NCBI GenBank assembly: GCA_949825045.1
Contig: OX463811.1
Span: forward strand, 434,001 to 498,000
Reading direction: 5' to 3'
DNA length: 64,000 nt
Source of the DNA: Argyresthia goedartella
Lineage: Eukaryota > Arthropoda > Insecta > Lepidoptera > Argyresthiidae
Of the stretch, positions 21,070-32,100 are shown piece after piece (the stretch's first letter is position 1; the number at the start of each line of letters is the position of its first letter). The translations under genes were made by a program, and so were the position numbers. Below the pieces are notes generated by a model. That model was not told the DNA's origin. It did no database searches and saw nothing but the letters and a program-made list of their open reading frames with translations.

Positions 21070-21437
21070 ATTTTAGTACACTTGCCACCTGGTGACATTG
21101 ACATGTCTAAATTCAATTATACTCTGGGTCATAGACTGAAAACCAGCGTCACAGGTTTTCCTGTGACACTACGCTGAGTCTGAGCCCTTTTGCTGTCGCA
21201 GCATGTGCACATAGCAGTGAAACAACTCACAACTTAATGTGGGTTTCTTTAAAAATTAGACATGAATTGGAAATTATATATAATTTTTTAATGTTATTGT
21301 AGATTTTGTTTGTGATTTTAATTGTGTTATTTTTATTTTTATTGTGTCTTATTCTTATTTTCTCATGTGTTTATGCTTATACAGTAAATAAATGGCATTC
21401 TATTCTATTCTATTCTATTCTATTCTATTCTATTCTA
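21070..21437 (+). mobile_element. retroposon 3' end with TTCTA tail
   Basis: A T-rich 3' UTR-like stretch ends in CAGTAAATAAATGGCATTC, followed by about nine copies of TTCTA (21393-21437). This organisation (UTR, AATAAA, short tandem tail) is that of a non-LTR retroposon. A short TTCTA run also occurs at 37800-37820. Confidence 0.55.
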
Positions 21438-21724
21438 TTGTTGGCCTAGTGGCCAATCCGACTCTCGGAAGTTTTGGAGGTGCCCTATTAGGATCTCCAA
21501 AGTATTTTACAGCCATCGTCACGGCAGTTCAATTCAGTTCAAAGATTTTTATTCATAATAGCAGCTCAAATATTTAGACTTAATGAACGTCATAACATAA
21601 CCAAGCAAGCATAATAAAACATTAAGTAGGTGCCTAATCATTACATAATATATAGGGTGCAATGAACTCGTTTAATTCCAGATGTCGGTGTCTTGCAAAA
21701 AATAATTAATTTTGTAGTAGGCCT

Positions 21725-23100
21725 TTGTGCACAAAAGTCAACGTCAATGTCAAAGTCAAAGTATTTTATTACTGTAGATATTTACATAGCAAACGTCAAT
21801 TTTGCCTCTTCTCTATTCTCTACATTGGACGACTGTGGGAGAAGACGGGCGTAGAAACTACCACAGATTGATTTTTAGATCTCTTTTAAAATAGGTTGTG
21901 CTTAACAAATATGAAAAATTTAATTATTATGATTAATAAGCAGGAATAAATAATTACACAATTATTAACAGCAAGGCCTGTGTTGAGCTAGATTAACCCC
22001 AGTCCAGTCCTGTCATTTAAGTAATCTTGAACATTGTAATATCCCTTTTTTGACAAAGTCGCTTTAGCATGCTTTTTAAATTGCTCAAATGGCAATTTTA
22101 AAATCTCCAGAGGTATCTTATTATAGTAGAGAATACACTGACCCTTGAAAGAATTGCTAACCTTCGCGAGTCTAAATCGGGGCGCACACAGTCTGTGATT
22201 TTTTCTTAGGTTAACATTACAGCTATCGCTAAGTTTGGAAAATGTTGTAAGGTTCTTGCGTACATACATTATATTTTCGAAAATAAATTGACTAGCTACT
22301 GTTAGTATGTCAATTTCTTTAAAAAGCTCTCTTGAGGAGTCTGTTCGTTGTAAATTATAAATTTCTCGAATAGCTCTTTTCTGTAAAATAAAAATAGTTT
22401 GAATATCCGCTGCTTTCCCACACAACAAGATACCATAGGACATCACACTATGAAATTAACTAAAATATACTAGCCTAGATGTAGCCACATCCGTGCTTTG
22501 TCTGATGTTCCTAACAGCGTAAGCCGCAGAACTTAATTTACCAGCCAATTTATCTACTGCAATTTGCTATCAATGGTTATTCCAAGAAACTTCGTATCAT
22601 TTACTAATTCTAACGTGCTGTTGTCTAACACTAAACTGGTCTCAACTTGCCTGACATTTGGAAGTGAGAATTTGATACACTTGGTTTTACCTGGTTTAAC
22701 AATAAATTATTAACTGTGAACCAATTCAAGGTTAAAGACAATACACCATTAACATCATCAAAATCTGCTTTTTGTCTTTAAATTTTGAAGACCATTGAAG
22801 TATCATCAGCAAATAACACTATGTCAGTTAATTTCTCCACCATGAAAGGCAGATCATTAATATATACCAGGAACAAGAAAGGACCTAATATGGAACCTTG
22901 TGGAACGCCAATTTTTACACCCGATCCATCAGATTTAACGCCGTTAACTTCTGCCTTTTGAATTCTATTGCTTAGGTATGATCTTAGTAGATCCAACGCT
23001 TTATTTCGAACTCCGTAATGATTTAATTTAATTAATAGCGTATTATGACCAACACAATCAAATGCCTTCGACAGGTCGCAAAAAACTCCGATAGCATCCT
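21725..23100 (-). pseudogene. LINE family L1x: RT palm to 3' tail
   Basis: Minus strand. Coding begins at 23100 with GVFCDLSKAFDCVGHNTLLI (palm, catalytic D). GSGVKIGVPQGSILGPFLF and DIVLFADDTSMVF (F-A-D-D active site, about 22780-22830) follow. After frameshifts near 22770 and again near 22450-22700, the thumb/C-terminus is open from 22446 to 21988: YGILLCGKAADIQ, LQKRAIREIYNLQ and CILYYNKIPLEILKLPFEQF. The 3' UTR runs to about 21725 and ends in a CAAAGT-type repeat. Fingers and endonuclease are absent (5' truncation). Related 3' ends: 2035-2195, 7467-7910, 25325-25525, 47200-47475. Confidence 0.85.
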
Positions 23101-23135
23101 GACAACAAAGTGTGCTTTATACATTTTTATCTATA

Positions 23136-23345
23136 CACGTATCATAAACCCTCTTTACTGCGTACAAAAACCGCACGTTACGATCAGCATAATGTTAAAT
23201 TCCTTGGTAAAAACTCATTTCTTATCTGAAAAATTACACATTACGATCATAATATGTAATTTTTCTACATATTATGACATTCAAATTTCGAACGCCGACG
23301 CTCGCCGCCTGCGTGCCGCCCCTAGTTTGTCTGTGAAGTTGGTAC
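23136..23345 (+). mobile_element. MITE family M2, truncated
   Basis: Starts TATCTATACACGTATCATAA and carries CGCCTGCGTGCCGCCCCTAG and GTCTGTGAAGTTGGTACT. It then switches abruptly at 23345 into M4 sequence (GCGGCAGCTTAGGTGAAGG), so its right half is missing. Confidence 0.65.
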
Positions 23346-23430
23346 TGCGGCAGCTTAGGTGAAGGATAAAGGGGGTGAGCGAAGCGAAGCGCCCTTTATC
23401 CTTCGTATTAGGTTGAACATGTACGTATGT
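23346..23430 (+). mobile_element. CACCAAA-family (M4) internal fragment
   Basis: GCGGCAGCTTAGGTGAAGGA, the palindrome-like GGGGGTGAGCGAAGCGAAGC and TTCGTATTAGGTTGAACATG match the middle of the M4 elements. It is fused to M2 on the left. Confidence 0.6.
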
Positions 23431-23445
23431 GTAGAGTTTTATTGC

Positions 23446-23592
23446 GAACTAGGACTTTCCTGTACCTATCATTAACTCTCCTGTCCTGCTAGGTTTGCTA
23501 GAAGAAATCTCTTTTTAGAGATAAGCTCACCTTTTATTATAACATCTGTATCTTTATATTATCTGTGCAATAAAGAATAATGAATATGAATG
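23446..23592 (+). mobile_element. LINE family L2x, 3' UTR
   Basis: TTTGCTAGAAGAAATCTCTT, TTTAGAGATAAGCTCACC, TGTGCAATAAAGAATAATGA; ends in an AATATGAATG-type tail. Same UTR as 60340-60495. Confidence 0.65.
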
Positions 23593-23888
23593 TAAGAACA
23601 ACACAAATACTTAAAACATAAAAAGTATTTTTGCTGATCCTTTTTTGCTGTTAAAATCGGTATTTTTGCTGTGCGATTATATACTAGCCATACTGAATGA
23701 CTCAAATATAACACAATTATCTATCTCCTCCGTTTCATAAGGCAACATTTGCTTTGTGCTCAACGATCAACCTTTCGTAGGTTTGGAAATTATGATATAC
23801 ATATGTGTAGCTTAGTATACAAATTGGCTGTAAAATTTTGGTGAACATTTAGTTAATTTAGGATGAAAATAGTAGATTATGCACCAAG

Positions 23889-24047
23889 GGGATAAAGCAC
23901 TGTTTTATGTCATGGGCGCGATATTAAAGCTAGAATGCAACGAGGGTCTCCAGATTTAACTCTAGATAGTAGCGAGTGAATTAAGACTCCTGAGTGCAGT
24001 GAGGGATTCAAGCGTGCCCAAGACAAAACAGCTTTATCTCCGAGGAG
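23889..24047. mobile_element. fold-back element with imperfect TIRs
   Basis: GGGGATAAAGCACTGTTTTA with TGGGCGCG on the left pairs with CGTGCCC and GACAAAACAGCTTTATCTCC on the right. About 30-bp termini with several mismatches; interior non-coding. Confidence 0.5.
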
Positions 24048-24203
24048 TATACTCCTCTTTTCGCAACTCCTGCGAGAAAATAAAAAAAAAAAACTACTAA
24101 AACAGCATTTTATTAAAGTAAATTAATGTGATAATTTATGTTTCATACATCACTCTAATTGCAGCGTCGTGGAATAATCGTGGGTTTTGATTTTCATTCC
24201 GTA

Positions 24204-24382
24204 CCCGTAGGGTGCCAAACGGGACCCTATTACTAAGCCTCCGCTGTCCGTCCGTCCGTCTGTCATAAAAATAAAATAAATATTTAAGGAGTCTCCCATA
24301 CAACAAACGGGGTTATTTTGCTGTTTTAATATATAATGGTACGGAACCCTTCGTGCGCAAGTCCAACTCGCACTTGGCCTTT
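24204..24382 (-). repeat. REP-C repeat, deleted copy
   Basis: Plus strand: TCCGTACCCGTAGGGTGCCA, GTCCGTCCGTCTGTC, TACGGAACCCTTCGTGCGCA, CTCGCACTTGGCC. The interior is much shorter than in the 415-bp copies, so it is internally deleted. Confidence 0.7.
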
Positions 24383-24429
24383 TTTTTCTTTTTTTTTTCT
24401 TTTTCAGAACATACGTTTCTCGGCGAAAG

Positions 24430-24495
24430 TTGTTGATAATAATAGGTATCCATCATTCCCCAAAATTTGGTCAGCTAATTAAATGTCATCCTTAA
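24430..24495 (+). repeat. REP-F (CCCCAAAATATGG) fragment
   Basis: AGTTGTTGATAATAATAGGT, CATTCCCCAAAATTTGGTCA and GCTAATTAAATGTCA match parts of the repeat best seen at 44785-45400. Confidence 0.5.
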
Positions 24496-24836
24496 AATTA
24501 TACTTAATTTAATATACATTTACAGCAGGGCCTCGATGATCCGAACACCGAAAATTTATACCCTTATATTATAGTATGTTAAAATTTTGAAAGGGATTTT
24601 TCGAAATAAAACAAAAATATTTTATGTTTATTGAAGTATGTACGTTAGATGTATGTTAGATACAATGCTATTAATCACACTTTTTTAAAGAATTCCAATA
24701 TAGTGCTTTGACGAGTAGTATTTAGTGACATAGAAAATGCTTTATCCCTTAATTTACGTAACAGCATTTTTTCCGTTCGTTCGGATTATAGAGGCGTTCG
24801 GACGAGCTGGGGTACGGATTATCAAGGCCGTGCTGT

Positions 24837-25312
24837 ATTTTTTCTACATACGTATCATAAACCCTCTTTACTGCGTCTAAAAACAGCACGTTAAGACCAG
24901 CATAATGTAAAACTATTTGGTAAAAACTAATTTCTTATCCGAAAATTTGTACATTATGACCATAATGTACAAAAATTTGTCGAATTATGACCTTAAAATT
25001 TGGAACGCCGACGCCCGCCTGCGTGCCGCCCTTAGTTTTGTCTGTGAAGTTGGTACTACAGAACAAGCTAAACAACTGCAGAGCAATGATCAATACCACA
25101 ATGCCGGTCAAACATGCGGTTCCTGAACACATCAAAGAGAGCTTATGATATGTGTTTAGATAAACTAGTGTATGTAACTGTACATAATTAGGCATTAAAA
25201 CTCTCGAGTGATATTATTATGAAACTCGCCTGCGGCTCGTCTCATAAACCCACTCTCGAGTATAAATGCCCTCCATTATGTAGCAGTCACATAAACTACT
25301 ATAGATTATCAA
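24837..25312 (+). mobile_element. MITE family M2, full copy
   Basis: Left terminus CTACATACGTATCATAAACC pairs with the right TTATGATATGTGTTTAGATA. The body has CGCCTGCGTGCCGCCC, CAACTGCAGAGCAATGATCA and AACATGCGGTTCCTGAACAC. The right flank continues to TTATGTAGCAGTCACATAAA. The 69- and 86-codon frames inside are by-products of the repeat. This copy is the best template for the family in the window. Confidence 0.75.
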
Positions 25313-25324
25313 TTAATGTTGTAA

Positions 25325-25525
25325 TAATTGCATAAGTTGATATAGCAAATTTTTAAGAGATCTAAAAATCAATCTGTGGGAGTTTCTTCGCCCTTCTGCT
25401 CACACAGTAGTCCAATGAAGAGAACTGCAAAAAATTACGTTTACTAAGTACAAATATGTATATATCTACAATAATAAATAATATCTACAGGTAAAGACAT
25501 TTTGACTACATTTTGACTTTTGACT
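25325..25525 (+). mobile_element. LINE family L1x, 3' UTR
   Basis: AAGAGATCTAAAAATCAATC, TGTGGGAGTTTCTTCGCCCT, then a tail of TTTTGACTTTTGACTTTTGA. Coding part absent. Confidence 0.65.
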
Positions 25526-25529
25526 TTTG

Positions 25530-26840
25530 AGTCGTTCAACAAACATATAGTACTTAATGTTATCATGTTGTATTATTTGACCCCATCTTCATCACAGCGG
25601 ATTTCCTTATATTTAAACGTGTATTTATTAATAGCACTAATGATTGTTATCTTGTTAAAACAAAGATAATACTTACAGTTCTGTGGTAAAGTAAATAATT
25701 ATTGAACGTTAACATAGTTGACCGAGCGAGTTTTAGCTTGGGAAATAGTGCATTAGTTTGTCCGAATTTCTGGCCGGATTTCCGCACGGAGAGAAAAGTC
25801 CATAAGTTACAAGTAAATAATAATAGTAATTAAAAAATATATGTGATTACCAGGACAATTAAATTATAGTAACGGTTAAAAACGCGTTTTTCTAATAGTA
25901 TTTACTAACGGCAAAAACAAATATAGTTGGAATAACAATTTTATCAAGTAATTATTAGTGAAGTTCTATAAATGCAAATTATGAAACATACTTATTGCTA
26001 GGTTTATATTTACGCCAATAACAGTGAATAGTCATTATAAGAATTTACTTAGTTATTTCCTACGCTTGTGTTAATAGGTTTTATAACGTTATTTTCTTAC
26101 ATTTTATTAATCTCGTGATAGGAATAAGAAGTTCATAATTGGAAACAATAAATCTGTTATGTTATTTCAAGTCATTTTTTATAGTTGCTATTAAAATTGT
26201 GTCTTGGAATTAGTAATATTCAGCAAGCAATTTTACTAATTACCAGTATTCTGTTTAATAGTAATTAGTAACTTTCCTATATGTATAATTTACTGGTAAT
26301 TAGTGAGCGACACTCAAAAGTTAAACAGTTTATGAAAGTGTAATCTTCCCCATAGGACCCTGTCGGAAATGAAAAAACAATGACCTCTTCATACAAAGTG
26401 GCAATCATTTCATCGGATAACTAGTATGGAAAGGTACATCACTTCCTATATTTTGTCCCTTGGGAAAAGTTCGTTTTCAGTAACTGTTTAAATTTTTTGA
26501 GTTTCGCTCTATCATTACCAGTTTTATTATAGCATACTGCGATTTTATAGTGAAATATAAAAACATTTAGAATACTTTCTGAAATGAATCCTTGCTATGA
26601 TAAAATTGTATCCCGTAATTCCCACAAGTAATAAAAAACTCACAATACTTAGTAGTAATCAAATTTATTTCAATACAAAGTAAAACACACAATGAAAAAT
26701 CACATCAGCGTTGATATCACCACTATCACCGAAACACGCGGTATGGCGCCTATAAGCCAGGCTCGTTTTCTGGTGTCCGCGGAGGCAGAATAGAAGGAGC
26801 GCGGCGGGGTTGAAAACTGTTGTTTGATTTGAACTGTTGT
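25530..26840. other. AT-rich stretch without gene
   Basis: Strongly AT-rich, with repeated TAATTAG/TAATTACC-like words but no long frame. A slightly GC-richer patch at 26700-26840 (CGGTATGGCGCCTATAAGCC) carries a 61-codon frame with no recognisable motif. Confidence 0.5.
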
Positions 26841-26842
26841 TT

Positions 26843-27022
26843 CAAATATTTGTTTGATGAGAACGGATGTGTGTACCCTAGTCATGGTTGTTTATCTATC
26901 TAAGTATAATATTTATCTATATAAGTATGTGCATCGTTGTCTAGTACCCAAGATACAGGGAATCCTAGTTTAGGGCTAGATCAATGTGTGAAAATAGTGT
27001 CCAAGGTATTATTATTATTATT
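26843..27022 (+). mobile_element. SINE family S2, headless
   Basis: CAAATATTTGTTTGATGAGA, TAGTCATGGTTGTTTATCTA, GTACCCAAGATACAGGGAAT, GGGCTAGATCAATGTGTG, then an ATT tail. It matches the bodies of the S2 SINEs at 37283-37495, 50185-50430 and 61140-61395 but lacks the tRNA-like head. Confidence 0.75.
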
Positions 27023-27090
27023 AAATGCGTTTGCGTGACCTCGGGGGCCCGGCAACACAAAGGCCACTCCCGGTCCAAATTCAAATTAAC

Positions 27091-27423
27091 CATTGAATAA
27101 TTATTTGTAAAAAATAAATACTTCATTGTACTAAAAGTTTAAGTATTATTATACTTAAACTTTTAGTGGAAAAGAAAATCTCATTGTAATAACAAGTTCA
27201 CATATTATTAAAATAAATATTCAATTATTAGGAACTAGAGTATCCGGAAGCAGTTCAAAGCAGTGTTTACATAATTATAATTAACCATGTAATAATTGTT
27301 TGTAAAAATTAAAACCTTCATTTTAATAATAATAGTTATACTTTTAGAGGAAAAGTAAATCTCATTGTAATAATAAGTTCATATAGTATTGAAATAAATA
27401 TTCAATTATTAGGAATTAAAGTA
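27091..27423. repeat. degenerate direct duplication (two units of about 145 bp)
   Basis: 27091-27240 and 27278-27423 share, in order, AATAATTATTTGTAAAAA-like, AACTTTTAG(T/A)GGAAAAG, ATCTCATTGTAATAA, AAATAAATATTCAATTATTA and GGAA(C/T)TA(G/A)AGTAT. The first unit carries an extra perfect palindrome (27130-27167) that the second lacks. Confidence 0.65.
27130..27167. repeat. perfect 17-bp inverted repeat
   Basis: Arms 27130-27146 (ACTAAAAGTTTAAGTAT) and 27151-27167 pair exactly around a 4-base loop. The sister unit at 27278-27423 has only one arm-like stretch (TATACTTTTAGAGG). Confidence 0.85.
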
Positions 27424-27424
27424 T

Positions 27425-28195
27425 ATTGTGATTTATCGTTTTAGTAAAACTAGTTAATAAACTATAGTAATCTTTACCTCTGGATATTAGTACGCTACTG
27501 ATGAATTTACTAATACTCAAAAAAAAAAATTGTACCTAACAAACTTTGTATCCCCAAGTACAAAATATTATTTTCGGAATATAATAGAATCCTGTTATTG
27601 GTATTACATTACGAAATTAATAAAACATACTTGAAATTAAAATAAATTGTAATTTTCGGTAAAAAACCATAGATATCAATAAAATTTTATATTTTCGTAT
27701 TTTATAAATCATTTTTTTAATTACGACAATATTTTTTCCCTCCGTGCGGCTGGTGTCTTCTACAGATCGCATTTCTCAACCAATTGTCGTAAAATATTGT
27801 GAGCAGGTTCAATAATTACATAACTTTTATTAGCCGATTCGCTTCCTGGATTTTTTTCAAAATGGCAGAGTTAACCAGATAGCTCTTCCATTTACACAAA
27901 GTTATTAGTGCGGCTACTTTCATGTTCCATGTACGTGACCAGGTGCATTCATAAGTTTGTTCATGGGGTCTTGGAAGAAAAGCAGTCGGCTTATTTGTTT
28001 TTATAAAAAAAACACCACAAACTTCAAGGGGTCGGGAGTACTCGGCAGCTGGTGTGAGAGGGTAGTAAGTAATGGAAAAAAACGCTGTGTCGCTCGCGAG
28101 GTTTGCAACTCACAGAGCCCTACAGTATAATTTCATTACAAGTTCAGTATCTTCGGTTTGGAGTATCAAATTCAGCTTACTTTTAGAGCAATTGG
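27425..28195. other. intergenic with one REP-A copy
   Basis: AT-rich; REP-A occurs inverted at 27895-27965 (AGTTATTAGTGCGGCTACTT). No gene recognised. Confidence 0.5.
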
Positions 28196-28199
28196 ATTT

Positions 28200-28520
28200 A
28201 AATTAAAATTCAAAATGTTTATTTCATACGACACGATACACAACAAATACACACATATACTCAGGAAAAATAAAACAATTAAAGATAAATAAATAACTTT
28301 AAAATAAAACCAACAGCCTCATGAGTTGGCATGACACTTTAACTATAGGTGGAACACGTACAGGCATCTTATTACCAGATTTGAACTATTATTTCACTTT
28401 TCTTAGCATTATATTGCAACGCATGCATTTTGTCATACTTCTCATATGAAGTCACAAGTTTCCTGAGTCCACTGATCGAGGGACGAGCAGCACCATGTCA
28501 TCAGCATAAACGATACTATT
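28200..28520 (-). pseudogene. LINE RT fragment with YADD box and 3' sequence
   Basis: The minus strand around 28520-28380 reads SIVYADDMVLLVPRSVDS and, after a one-base shift, LRKLVTSYEKYDKMHALQYN followed by AKKS. YADDMVLL with a downstream charged block is the palm active site and following helix of a non-LTR RT, from a family different from the LINEs at 13-17 and 21-23 kb. Upstream of 28520 the sequence changes to an unrelated repeat (GAGCGAGCGAAGCGAGCGA). Confidence 0.65.
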
Positions 28521-28929
28521 GACCGAGCGAGCGAAGCGAGCGAATCGTCCCAGTTTCGAGATTGGCCCAAAATACTTTGGCCGTCTGTCAGTATGTTCTC
28601 GCCTTCCAACCAATTTTGACGATAATTGGCACATGAGTTCCTTTATTTAATTAAAAAATTCAGTCGATCGCAATTTTAATTGGGGGAAAATATTCAGTAT
28701 TCAGTATTTATTGTGTCATATAAATAGGTACAATTCACTTACAAGTAAGTACTCTATGATTATATGGGCCCCGTTAGGGCATTGCACAGTTACTTAAATA
28801 ACTAGATTATCATTCGCATATTCACACAGGTTAGTCACGACCTGCGCTGGTTGTCGGTCGAATCGACTTCGTCCATAATTTGCGTGGGTCGGTGAGCTAT
28901 AATAATTATGTTTAACAATTTCATGAAAC

Positions 28930-29055
28930 ATTTTAATTAACAATATGATGTATTAATGACTTAATTTAAATCTAATCTAATTTAATTTATTTTGACATGT
29001 ATTTACCATTATGGACGCTTGCGTCTGAAATAAAGATTATTATTATTATTATTAT
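28930..29055 (+). mobile_element. retroposon 3' end with ATT tail
   Basis: TTGACATGTATTTACCATTA, TGGACGCTTGCGTCTGAAAT and AAAGATTATTATTATTATTA. UTR followed by a trinucleotide tail; coding part absent. It lies 90 bp before the large satellite. Confidence 0.6.
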
Positions 29056-29140
29056 TCATTTCATTCAACGACATTAGAACATTACTTATACTATAGCTAC
29101 CTTTCTATATTTCATAATATTTAAAATAGGGGAGGAAAGG

Positions 29141-32100
29141 CGTTGGGGAGAGGGAAGTTTGCTGTAGCGGTATTCATACTACGTTGGGGAGAGAGAAGTT
29201 TGCTGTAGCGGTATTCATACTACGTTGGGGAGAGAGAAGTTTGCTGTAGCGGTATTCATACTACGTTGGGGAGAGAGTAGTTTGCTGTAGCGGTATTCAT
29301 ACTACGTTGGGGAGAGAGAAGTTTGCTGTAGCGGTATTCATACTACGTTGGGGAGAGAGATGTTTGCTGTAGCGGTATTCATACTACGTTGGGGAGAGAG
29401 AAGTTTGCTGTAGCGGTATTCATACTACGTTGGGGAGAGGGAAGTTTGCTGTAGCGGTATCCATACTACGTTGGGGAGAGAGAAGTTTGCTGTAGCGGTA
29501 TTCATACTACGTTGGGGAGAGAGAAGTTTGCTGTAGCGGTATTCATACAACGTTGGGGAGAGAGAAGTTTGCTGTAGCGGTATTCATACTACGTTGGGGA
29601 GAGAGAAGTTTGCTGTAGCGGTATTCATACTACGTTGGGGAGAGAGAAGTTTGCTGTAGCGGTATTCATACTACATTGGGGAGAGGGAAGTTTGCTGTAG
29701 CGGTATTCATACTACGTTGGGGAGAGAGAAGTTTGCTGTAGCGGTATTCATACTACGTTGGGGAGAGGGAAGTTTGCTGTAGCTGTATTCATACAACGTT
29801 GGGGAGAGGGAAGTTTGCTGTAGCGGTATTCATACAACGTTGGGGAGAGGGAAGTTTGCTGTAGCGGTATTCATACTACGTTGGGGAGAGAGAAGTTTGC
29901 TGTAGCGGTATTCATACTACGTTGGGGAGAGGGAAGTTTGCTGTAGCGGTATTCATACTACGTTGGGGAGAGGGAAGTTTGCTGTAGCGGTATTCATAAA
30001 ACGTTGGGGAGAGGGAAGTTTGCTGTAGCGGTGTTCATACAACGTTGGGGAGAGGGAAGTTTGCTGTAGCGGTATTCATACATCGTTGGGGAGAGGGAAG
30101 TTTGCTGTAGCGGTATTAATACTACGTTGGGGAGAGGGAAGTTTGCTGTAGCGGTATTCATACTACGTTGGGGAGAGGGAAGTTTGCTGTAGCGGTATTC
30201 ATACTACGTTGGGGAGAGGGAAGTTTGCTGTAGCGGTATTCATACTACGTTGGGGAGAGGGAAGTTTGCTGTAGCGGTATTCATACTACGTTGGGGAGAG
30301 GGAAGTTTGCTGTAGCGGTATTCATACAACGTTGGGGAGAGGGAAGTTTGCTGTAGCGGTATTCATACAACGTTGGGAAGAGGGAAGTTTGCTGTAGCGG
30401 TATTCATACAACGTTGGGGAGAGGGAAGTTTGCTGTAGCGGTATTCATACTACGTTGGGGAGAGGGAAGTTTGCTGTAGCGGTATTCATACTACGTTGGG
30501 GAGAGGGAAGTTTGCTGTAGCGGTATTCATACAACGTTGGGGAGAGGGAAGTTTGCTGTAGCGGTGTTCATACAACGTTGGGGAGAGGGAAGTTTGCTGT
30601 AGCGGTATTCATACTACGTTGGGGAGAAGGAAGTTTGCTGTAGCGGTATTCATACTACGTTGGGGAGAGGGAAGTTTGCTGTAGCGGTATTCATACTACG
30701 TTGGGGAGAGGGAAGTTTGCTGTAGCGGTATTCATACAACGTTGGGGAGAGAGAAGTTTGCTGTAGCGGTGTTCATACAACGTTGGGGAGAGAGAAGTTT
30801 GCTGTAGCGGTATTCATACTACGTTGGGGAGAGAGAAGTTTGCTGTAGCGGTATTCATACTACGTTGGGGAGAGAGAAGTTTGCTGTAGCGGTATTCATA
30901 CTACGTTGGGGAGAGAGAAGTTTGCTGTAGCGGTATTCATACTACGTTGGGGAGAGAGAAGTTTGCTGTAGCGGTATTCATACTACGTTGGGGAGAGAGA
31001 AGTTTGCTGTAGCGGTATTCATACTACGTTGGGGAGAGGGAAGTTTGCTGTAGCGGTATTCATACTACGTTGGGGAGAGAGAAGTTTGCTGTAGCGTTAT
31101 TCATACTACGTTGGGGAGAGGGAAGTTTGCTGTAGCGGTATTCATACTACGTTGGGGAGAGGGAAGTTTGCTGTAGCGGTATTCATACAACGTTGGGGAG
31201 AGGGAAGTTTGCTGTAGCGGTATTCATACTACGTTGGGGAGAGGGAAGTTTGCTGTAGCGGTATTCATACTACGTTGGGGAGAGGGAAGTTTGCTGTAGC
31301 GGTATTCATACTACGTTGGGGAGAGGGAAGTTTGCTGTAGCGGTATTCATACAACGTTGGGGAGAGGGAAGTTTGCTGTAGCGGTGTTCATACAACGTTG
31401 GGGAGAGGGAAGTTTGCTGTAGCGGTATTCATACAACGTTGGGGAGAGGGAAGTTTGCTGTAGCGGTATTCATACTACGTTGGGGAGAGGGAAGTTTGCT
31501 GTAGCGGTATTCATACTACGTTGGGGAGAGGGAAGTTTGCTGTAGCGGTATTCATACTACGTTGGGGAGAGGGAAGTTTGCTGTAGCGGTATTCATACTA
31601 CGTTGGGGAGAGGGAAGTTTAAAGTAGCGGTATTCATACTACGTTGGGGAGAGGGAAGTTTGCTGTAGCGGTATTCATACTACGTTGGGAAGAGGGAAGT
31701 TTGCTGTAGCGGTATTCATACAACGTTGGGGAGAGGGAAGTTTGCTGTAGCGGTATTCATACAACGTTGGGGAGAGGGAAGTTTGCTGTAGCGGTATTCA
31801 TACTACGTTGGGGAGAGGGAAGTTTGCTGTAGCGGTATTCATACTACGTTGGGGAGAGGGAAGTTTGCTGTAGCGGTGTTCATACAACGTTGGGGAGAGG
31901 GAAGTTTGCTGTAGCGGTATTCATACTACGTTGGGGAGAGGGAAGTTTGCTGTAGCGGTATTCATACTACGTTGGGGAGAGGGAAGTTTGCTGTAGCGGT
32001 ATTCATACTACGTTGGGGAGAGGGAAGTTTGCTGTAGCGGTATTCATACAACGTTGGGGAGAGGGAAGTTTGCTGTAGCGGTGTTCATACAACGTTGGGG